A DNA stretch of 64,000 nucleotides. It comes from Dillenia suffruticosa (taxonomy: Eukaryota > Streptophyta > Magnoliopsida > Dilleniales > Dilleniaceae). The position numbers were made by a program, and so were the translations under genes. The stretch covers positions 13,021,001-13,085,000 of the forward strand of contig JAVTVX010000026.1 of the NCBI GenBank assembly GCA_033439265.1, written 5' to 3'. Positions 57,335-64,000 of this stretch are shown here, piece by piece (positions within the stretch are counted from its first letter, which is position 1; every line of letters starts with the position of its first letter). The notes beneath the pieces were generated by a model, which was not told the origin of the DNA, searched no databases, and saw only the letters and a program-made list of their open reading frames with translations.

Positions 57335-58110
57335 ATGGCAATCGCTAGTCGAGTACTATTATCTGTTTTGTTATTCTTTTGCAACATGTACTTGTTCACC
57401 CAGCCAAGGACGACAAGAAATGCCCGGCAATCTTCAACTGTTCTTACCAATTCCGGTTAACCTTTCCCTTCACAAAATACACTCATCCAGATTGCGGTCT
57501 GTGGATGATTAAATGCACACAGGACCCTCCAGTGGTCCAGCTTGTTGAGCAGGGCCATTGGTTTAATGTGACCTACGTCAATCAACTCCCATATCAATCG
57601 ATTACAATTCTTGACCCGATCCTTGAGTATAACCTGAAGAACAAGAACTGTAATGCCCTCAATAATTATTCACTTCCCAGCTCTCCTTTTTTTTCCTTTA
57701 CCATGTGCAATCTTACCTTGTTCAAGTGTAAATCAAGGTATGGTGATGATCCAAGTCCCGCAACCTAGGAATACTTCAAGGGTTATTTGCATTATGATGA
57801 GTGTCCAGGCTTTATTATCTATCATGATCCTTCAAAATCTCACCATCCAGCTCCTGGGATTCCTCCGCAGCATTGTTCTGCTATTCAGATGCCGAGGACA
57901 TGGGATCATGAGAACTTGGATTCCACAAACCTGTTTGAAATACTTACTCCAAATATCAAACTTGATTATCAAGTGACTTCGGAGTGTCTTGACTGCCACT
58001 CTACAGGTGGCCAATGTGCTCAAAATGCCACCGCCAGGACCTTTCAATGTAATGTTTTGAAAAAAGGTATGAGCATCATTGCCAGATTTTTTCTTTTTGC
58101 TCTTGCATAA
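57335..58110 (+). pseudogene. second LRK10L-like GUB_WAK_bind ectodomain copy, broken
   Basis: The start ATGGCAATCGCTAGTC is almost the same as in the open copy. A one-base frame change within the signal peptide (about 57365-57380) separates the start from the main frame, which resumes at QHVLVHPAKD. The ectodomain shows CPAIFNCSYQFRLTFPF, HPDCGLWMIKC and LTLFKC. An in-frame TAG at 57766 cuts it, and the same frame then goes on with YDECPGFIIYHDP, TSECLDCHSTGGQC and FQCNVLKK. A good splice donor (aaaaag/gtatgag) lies at 58067. Reading through gives a short hydrophobic tail and a stop at 58108. No kinase exon follows. Its neighbours are the open copy 1.7 kb upstream and an orphan promoter downstream. 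Confidence 0.75.
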
Positions 58111-59020
58111 CTGCTTCTTTTCTCTGTAGAGTACCTCAACTTATACCTCTCTCTTTCCTATTTAAGATTCTCCCATATTTGCTTGATTTTGAATGTCATA
58201 GTGGCAGAATTGAAGAGATAATAGTTTTCCTGCATGACTGCCCAAAGCCATATTACTTGAACCTTTTGAATTTAAGTAGAAGATGGGAAGTGATCTATAT
58301 ATAAATATACAACTCATAAGAAAAGAGAGATAGGTAAACCCGAGTCAATTATTTAATGTTTATAAAGAAGGTAAAGTATTAAAACGTCTTCAACTTACTT
58401 GCAGTACCTCTCCAATTTCCTCCATTATTATTTTATTTTTCCCGAGATCTCCTTGCTTTCTCTCCCTGAAAGTCTTCACGATTTGCTAATTGAACATATT
58501 CTTGAACTTGTTTATCCCCTGTAGTCTTTTCTGCTGTCAGTTCGAAATTTGAAGCTTAAGACCCAAAAATAGTGTTACACATTATGGAATGGACTGTGAT
58601 TCATCAATGCTTTTTGATGGGTCTGCAATGATGACCTTCTCCACGAGACTTGTATCCATAGTTCTAGTGCTATTCTAGATTGGTTCATGACAGAAGTTCA
58701 GTTTGGTGGTGTGTAGACATGCTAGACTTACTCATTGGAATTTCTCTTCTTCCATTATTCCTGAAGTTTGCTATTACAGTCTTGTGCATCTGTTCGTAAC
58801 AGAGTTCACCACTCTCCGTTGCTGTTACAGCTCCTGCAGTAAGTCCACGGATTGTATGGTGTATTGTCGATATAGTACATTGAGTGAAGACTGCACATAA
58901 CCGTTTATGTACAATGTCTGGCCTAGAAAGGGTTGGATTGTAGTGCACTCGGTAACAAGTTAATGGTGGCATTTGTTGTTTGAGAACCTAGTCTGCCTTG
59001 ATTGGTGAAGTAGAAGCTAG
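58111..59020 (+). other. 3' flank of the second LRK10L-like copy
   Basis: No kinase or transmembrane exon is found. Parts of this block recur at 30925-31700 and at 43660-43830 plus 51099-51382. Frames at 58685-58972 on both strands carry no domain. The recurring stretch that ends in ttgtttatcccctgtag (about 58510-58526) resembles an intron end, but nothing coding follows it. Confidence 0.5.
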
Positions 59021-60606
59021 AAAGTAATGTGTTTTGGTTCCCATTTTCTGAGAGAACTACATTGGAAGCAGTTTCATGAGGGAAAGGAAAATCTAGAAAC
59101 AAAGATTGTGAGTAACTTCATCTGAACTTTTCTTCACATTACATCCCCTGAAATTAGTCAAGGAAAAAACTGAGCAACAAAACAGGCCTTACACATGGAC
59201 CACTTATTTTGTATGTCTTCTTTCTATTATTTTTTTTCCTCCTTGACCAAGTCCATAGACCCCACCCCCGGGGGGGTGGACGCGCAGCATTTATGTGTCC
59301 CAATTTTCCTTCCATCGTCACTTTCTATTTATCCTTCTCGTCGTTCCTTTGCACTAAATGATATCCTCAAAAACACCGATCCTACTGGATACTGAGGTGC
59401 CAAAAGAAAACATTTTCATTTTTTAACTTTAATTTTTCACTAAATTTTCAGTTTTTATTTTGAAAAGAAAAATTAAAAAACAACTTTATTTCTCAAAGTT
59501 TTATATATTTTTTCAAGTTGGATATAAGTGTATGTGATTGAATAAAAGTAGTAAGAGCATTTTGGTTTTGTTCTTAAATGAAAGTGTGGGAGTATTTTTG
59601 TTCAAACAAATTATAAATTTGATGAGATATTGTAGAAAAACAAAAACAATATTTACCTTTTCCCATTTTGGAAAAATATTAACTAGACCCAAAATTTCTT
59701 TTTCAAATTATTTTAGAAATTTTAATTTATCCATAAATAGGAATAGTGACATAAGAGAACCCAAATCGGTTGAAATAATATACTTTTATTATTATAATCA
59801 TCATCATCATCTTCACTTTCTATAGATAATTTATTTTTATTTCTTCCCTTTTATTATTTTTATTTTTTAATTTTATTTTCTCTATTTTTGTTTTCAAACT
59901 TTTAATTTTATTTTATTTATTTATTTTTCTCTCCTCTCTCATATGTTTGTCCCTCAAACTAAATTTGGGGTTAAGCCCATATTTTGTTGTTGTTATTTCA
60001 GAGAGGGAATTGGAATGATATTCCGCCTTTGAACCATCCCTAAGCATCTTTGACATTTATTTTTATATAACATATAATATTTTTTCAGCCTGAAGACTAG
60101 AAACCCTGATCTTTTGGTACAGTGGCAGAATCAGATGAAGTGCGTGGTATCTTTTATATTTTCATCATCAATCATTTGAAACAAGACGCCTAGGAAGTTA
60201 TGTTATCTCTAAGCTGCGTAGATATCTTCAAACTAGCCAAAGCCTTAATATAATCTTCATAGAATTCCTATTTTTTGGAAATCTATCTAGAACATAAAGA
60301 GAAGACAAAAACTTGGTCAATGAGGAAGTTGAGTTGAAGTCCTCTCTGACCGGCCGGCCAATCAAAGAAAATGGTCGCCTATTCTGGAAAGTAGTTCTCA
60401 TTTGCCTCTATAAACTACAATTGTTAAGTCTTCTCCCTCTAAATTCCAAGTCAACTTCGGTGATCATTTTCATCCATACAAAAATTATCAACAATCTTTT
60501 CAAACTAAACATGTTGAGAACTTATCAAAGTAGTGGCCGATATTGCGCATATATACCAATGGTCCATGGAAAGTGCCGTAGAAAGTTAGGAGTATTAAAA
60601 CTCTAG
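59021..60606 (+). promoter_or_regulatory. orphan promoter region of a further LRK10L-like copy
   Basis: The block begins aagtaatgtgttttggttcc (about 59021) and ends with gaaagttaggagtattaaaa. It has aggaagttgagttgaag (about 60323), CCAAT at 60358-60362, cctctataaact with TATAAA at 60409-60414, and ccaagtcaacttc (about 60448). An AT-rich insertion lies at about 59400-59990. Where the start codon and ectodomain should follow (about 60610), the LTR region of a Tat-like element begins instead. The frames at 59195-59395, 59538-59825 and 60313-60606 are not supported. Confidence 0.55.
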
Positions 60607-61031
60607 TTTTTTTATAGAGAGATTATCAAAAATCTCCGAGATTATAGTAATTATAGTCAAAGGTCTTTCAAAGATACACTATCTCGTTAGTTAGGGAAAA
60701 TCCCCACAGTCGTGGGGGCTTCATCCCTTATCTGTCATGCCTGCCGAACTTTGTTTCCTTCCTCCGCGGGACTATTCCGAGGATGGAGGAGATTCCCATT
60801 CGCATAAGGAGAGTTTAGATTTACTTACATATTTATTTCTTTAATCGTACTTACCACATTGATTGAATGAATTTGCAGTTGTGAGACTCACCTAATGACC
60901 GAGGAGATAGAGTACTAAAGACTAGAATGACTAAGGAGCTGTGAGTGCGTTCGGTTTGGTGAACTTGATTTAAAGGGCCTAGGAAGAGGTCCTGACCCCT
61001 TTGGTAATGGGCTTTGGGTCATACCTCATCA
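60607..61031 (-). repeat. 3' LTR remnant of the right-hand Tat-like element
   Basis: The right border is set by the polypurine tract. Read on the minus strand the LTR starts tgatgaggtatgacccaaag, with agcccattacc shortly after; the LTR fragment at 32497 has agcccattact and a ctcctcggtca motif at similar places. The left border is only inferred from the end of the LRK-cluster promoter match. Similarity to the other Tat LTR decays further left, so this may be a partial LTR. Confidence 0.5.
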
Positions 61032-61045
61032 TTTGTCCCTACTCC
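61032..61045 (-). promoter_or_regulatory. polypurine tract of the right-hand Tat-like element
   Basis: On the plus strand it reads tttgtccctactcc. Its reverse complement, ggagtagggacaaa, closely matches aggaataggggacaaa at 10325-10340, with the LTR start tgatga directly next to it in both. Confidence 0.7.
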
Positions 61046-61337
61046 TAATTGGGGTTTTGTAAAAACATTTAGGAATAGGATGGGAATTCACAGAGTAGAT
61101 GAAGCGTTTTCTTTGTTTAGCAAGATAGGTGCAAAAATGGGGTATTTAATGTGGGTCGTGTCTTTTTTATTGTCTCGAATCTTCTCTTATATGTTTCGTC
61201 TCTTTGCCTTAGGTTCACTTAGTGTGTTTTTGTAAGAAAACGAGTGATTTCTAGGGTTTGTAAGTCTGCGAGAGACAATCAAGGTTCAAGGTTCTGATTC
61301 ACGCAAGCACCAAAAAATTGATGAGATTGTTAGTGTG

Positions 61338-63480
61338 ATGTTAAAGAAGGAGTTGGAATCTATAACGAAAAGCATGGATCTTGGTAAGAATTTTCACCCG
61401 AGGTTGCCCCTGAGTTCAGAGAGGGCAAACCAGCTTCCCGTTGATTTGGTTGTGTCCTTATGTATAGGGAGTATGTTAGATATGGGTTGTGGGTTCCCTA
61501 TTCGGAACCTTTGTCTACTGTTTGGAGGGGTTGGATTATATTCCTTACTCTTCTTATCTCTTGCGCTTAGCAGTAGCGATAGCGGTAGCTAGTTTACTGA
61601 ATTTTAGCAGATTGAAGTTGATTTTGAGATTTTATCCTCTATTTTCCATTTGAGGAAATACAGGTTTGGAGGCCCCACAGAGGGGTGGTATTGCATTCAG
61701 ACCTAGCGTCAATTAAATTGGAAGGTTTTTTATAAGGAGTTCTTAGACAAGTCTTGGAGGAGCAAATTTTCTTCGTAGAGTTTGTAGATAGGGAGTTATT
61801 GTCGTTCCTGTCGATGCCAGATGCGGAGCCCCTGGTTAGGTCGTGGGCTCCTATGTCTTCTTGTCATTTTGGCTTTAGTAGATCAGTTGGCGACTTTTGT
61901 CGAGCATCCAATAGGACAGTGTGGGTAGACGTCCTAATCAAGGATGAAATGCTCAAATTGACAGATCTTCTATTGAGTGAAATGGTATAAATCCAAAGGT
62001 TATTTATTTTGGTGAAGAGGTCGAAGGGTCTGGTTGATGTGGTTGATTTTGCACAGGGGGATAACTTGGATCGGGTAACTACTTTGAAGGCTATGGGGAC
62101 CCTTATCAAGTCAGCCCGAAAGGAGAAAAAAGTTGAGGAGAGGACGTCTGAAGATGTGTTCTTGTGCTATACTCAGAGGAAGAGGAGGCTCGTGTGGACA
62201 CGGAGCAGTGAAGGAAGTAAAGGCGGTGCGAACTGAGCTCAGGTGTGGCGATAGTGCCAAGTTTTGATGACTCTATCACCATCCTAGAAAAGAGGGATCC
62301 TGAGAGGGAAATTTCCCATAAGGGGTTAGTAGTCACTTCGTCTATCGGGGGGTCAAGGGAATGAGGGCCCGAAGGATGAGGAGATAAGCAATGAATGTCC
62401 TATTGCTATGCTTATTCCTCAAGGAAAAAGGAGTAGGCTACGAGGCTTGTTGTGGGCACCGATGATGTACGGGTCTTTAGGGATATTGAGAAAGTGTGGG
62501 TCACCGAGGAGTTTCCTTAGGGTCCTCATTCAGCTATGGTATGGACCACTCTGCCACCAGCTCCTTTGGGAACAGTGGAGCCAATGGAGCCAAAGTCTTC
62601 TAGGGCCCTACCGGAATATTCATATATTAAGAAGGGCAAGGGAGAGATACTGGAGCAGACGGCTACACTTCCTTTATTCTGGTTCGGTTATTTGACCGAT
62701 CCAAACAATTGAAGGAGAGGGGTACTGCTTCTATAAGTTATGGTGAACACCACTTCTGTTTTGTAGATATTGTAGAGGCGAGGAGGCTTGTTGATAGGCT
62801 GAACTTCCACCGGGTAGAGTCTGAGTTGAATCACCTGTCGGTGAAGCAAGGGGATGAGTCTGTTGTGGCTCTTTTGATTCAAGTACAGGTTTTTCGGTGG
62901 GTTCTGTTCTGGTAGAAAATCTTTGTAATGATGTATCTAGTTTGTCTTTTTGCAGGCCATAGCGATGACTGAGTTCTAACGGGCAAAGAAGGACCAGTTA
63001 ATAGACCATCTAAAGGGTCAATTAGATGGTCTTGGGGTGGAGATCGATCGGCTTCGGGCCAAGAAGGTGAAAAGGAGGCCATGGAGAAATAGACACCATC
63101 TATTGCTCTTGATGAAAAGGAAAAATGATAAAGATGTTAGATGCTGACCAGGAGTATTCGTATGAGGTCACCGATCTGCCATCAAAGAGGGTGAATGATT
63201 GAGAGATCTTCTTGCTGATAACGAGATAGGTCGTCTAGCTATTGAGGAGGTGGCATGAAAGCGACTGGAGGCTCTAGTAAAGCTAAGGGAGACTTATGAA
63301 TGAGATCATCGGGAGCTCTCTGAGAAGCTGCGCCGAGCTAAGAAAACCATTTGACACTTAAGAGGTGGTTCTGCAAAGGGAGCAGATGTTTGCAGGTCCA
63401 GTGTCCTGGGCACCTGGCTGGAACCCCTAGTGGTGGCCCCTCCATTGCTAATGGATCTAGTTCGACTCTTTGGGCTAACT
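61338..63480 (+). pseudogene. antisense gene of a Tat-like element (plant transposon-like protein with coiled coil)
   Basis: I could not match this to a named family with certainty. The N-terminal part has FHPRLPLSSERANQLPVDLV and then hydrophobic, Pro- and Arg-bearing text. Next come GWYCIQT and, across a frame change, KSWRSKF before FFVEFVDRELLSFL; the GWY and KGWK-FFFV spacing is typical of the plant gypsy-type transposon-like proteins (the group of PF04195). A basic low-complexity part (about 62090-62230) follows. An exon at 62709-62888 ends in SVVALLIQVQ. A 67-base intron (62889-62955; gtttttcgg to tttttgcag) joins in phase to AIAMTEF, a stop, then DHLKGQLDGLGVEIDRLRA, a coiled coil. Many stops make it a pseudogene. 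Its orientation is opposite to the host element. Confidence 0.55.
62889..62955 (+). other. probable spliceosomal intron in the antisense gene
   Basis: The donor reads cag/gttttt and the acceptor ttgtctttttgcag/gcc, with T-rich sequence before the acceptor. The intron is 67 bases long, short but acceptable in plants. Both flanking frames are in phase 0 across it. Confidence 0.5.
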
Positions 63481-63754
63481 TTGATAAGTTTCAGTAGAGG
63501 TCTTGGACTCCTCCTTCCTCCTGATCTGTCTTTGTTTTCTTGTTTCTATTTGTATTCTTCTTACCATGTAGATGTCTTGCAATGAAAAGATCTTTGAGTT
63601 TTATATCGCTAAGTAGCTTGCTTATTATTTCTTTATCATCATGAGATTCTTGAAGGGAAATCCTTTGATGACATTGCATTTGTTGTCGACACCCCTTTTG
63701 TCGGATTGTAGTTAGGGCATTATGTGGAATTAAGTGAGGTATTGAGTAGTATTG
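63481..63754. other. spacer between the antisense gene and the tandem repeat
   Basis: No gene is supported. The minus-strand frame at 63491-63679 has no domain. Part of this spacer faintly matches 9330-9470 in reverse, consistent with shared element structure. Confidence 0.4.
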
Positions 63755-64000
63755 CCTTTGTTATTACGCCAAGGAGCATTGAGATGGTATATCAAATATA
63801 GGGTATGTGGAACACTATCGGGCGTATTGGGTATTAGGCGTTACGCCAAGGGTGCTCGGAGGCATTGCGCATTGAGAGTATATGACGTACCGGGCATTGC
63901 ACCGAGGGTACTTGGAAGTGTTGCGCCTTGAGAGTATATGACATACTAGGCATTGCGTCGAGCATACTTGGAGGAGTTGCACCTTGAGATTATTTAGCAT
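63755..64000 (-). repeat. 56-bp tandem repeat of the right-hand Tat-like element
   Basis: The marker ttgagagtatatgac occurs at 63872 and 63928, and ttgagattattt at 63984, again exactly 56 bases apart. Units contain gcattgcg- and gagggtacttgga-type cores. In reverse complement they match the array at 8985-9200. The array runs off the right edge of the window, and more degenerate units seem to start near 63755. Confidence 0.88.

Larger units (their letters stand above)
60607..64000 (-). mobile_element. Tat/Retand-like Ty3-gypsy element, 3' part, continuing past the window
   Basis: For an element on the minus strand, the 3' LTR lies at the left (up to 61031), then the polypurine tract, an antisense gene (on the plus strand, about 61338-63480) and the 56-bp tandem repeat (about 63755-64000). 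The pol genes would lie to the right of the window. The polypurine/LTR junction and the tandem repeat both match the element at 8018-10979 in reverse. An antisense gene between pol and the 3' LTR is known from some Tat-lineage elements, such as Grande and Retand. Confidence 0.7.

Overview
The window is nuclear DNA from a flowering plant, probably a woody eudicot. It is strongly AT-rich and built almost wholly of nested, decayed plant transposons: Ty3-gypsy of several lineages, Ty1-copia, a CACTA DNA transposon, and small SINE- and MITE-like pieces. The only host gene family recognised is the plant LRK10L / wall-associated-kinase-like (GUB_WAK_bind) family. No rRNA gene, convincing tRNA gene, CRISPR array or prokaryotic feature is seen.

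Layout. 1-1365: minus-strand Tat-like gypsy pol relic. 1366-7569: AT-rich intergenic DNA with a SINE-like insertion (4752-4838) and MITE-like inverted repeats. 7570-8017: copia leader fragment. 8018-10979: 3' half of a Tat/Retand-like gypsy (integrase, 56-bp tandem repeat, polypurine tract, 3' LTR). 11030-19848: non-autonomous CACTA element with TAA target duplications. Nested in it at 13776-19343 is a gag-protease-only gypsy element with both LTRs and a perfect 5-bp duplication. 20900-24714: Athila-like gypsy (LTR, gag, protease, no RT or integrase). 24715-30924: copia 1, minus strand. 32497-38158: a Tat LTR fragment fused to a minus-strand gypsy with a 2.7-kb LTR. 38361-43659: copia 2, minus strand. 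43831-51098: copia 3, plus strand, with both LTRs. 51383-54014: solo copy of the 2.7-kb LTR. 54015-60606: LRK10L-like gene cluster. 60607-64000: a second Tat/Retand-like element on the minus strand, whose 3' LTR, antisense gene and tandem repeat are in the window while its pol would lie beyond the right edge.

The host cluster is a head-to-tail array on the plus strand. Each unit has a promoter block (CCAAT box, sometimes a TATA box), one exon for a secreted GUB_WAK_bind ectodomain, and a recurring 3' flank. One copy is open (54834-55643) and one is broken (57335-58110). Two more promoters (about 31700-32496 and 59021-60606) and two more 3' flanks (30925-31700; 43660-43830 plus 51099-51382) survive without their ectodomain exon. 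In both orphan promoters the homology stops just before the expected start codon and a Tat-type LTR begins. No kinase exon is visible in any unit.

The most notable points are the ectodomain-only array broken up by LTR elements, the Retand-like 56-bp repeat and antisense intron-bearing gene seen in fragments of one retrotransposon family at both ends of the window, and two independent gypsy elements reduced to gag plus protease. All homology statements come from reading the sequence; no database search was run.
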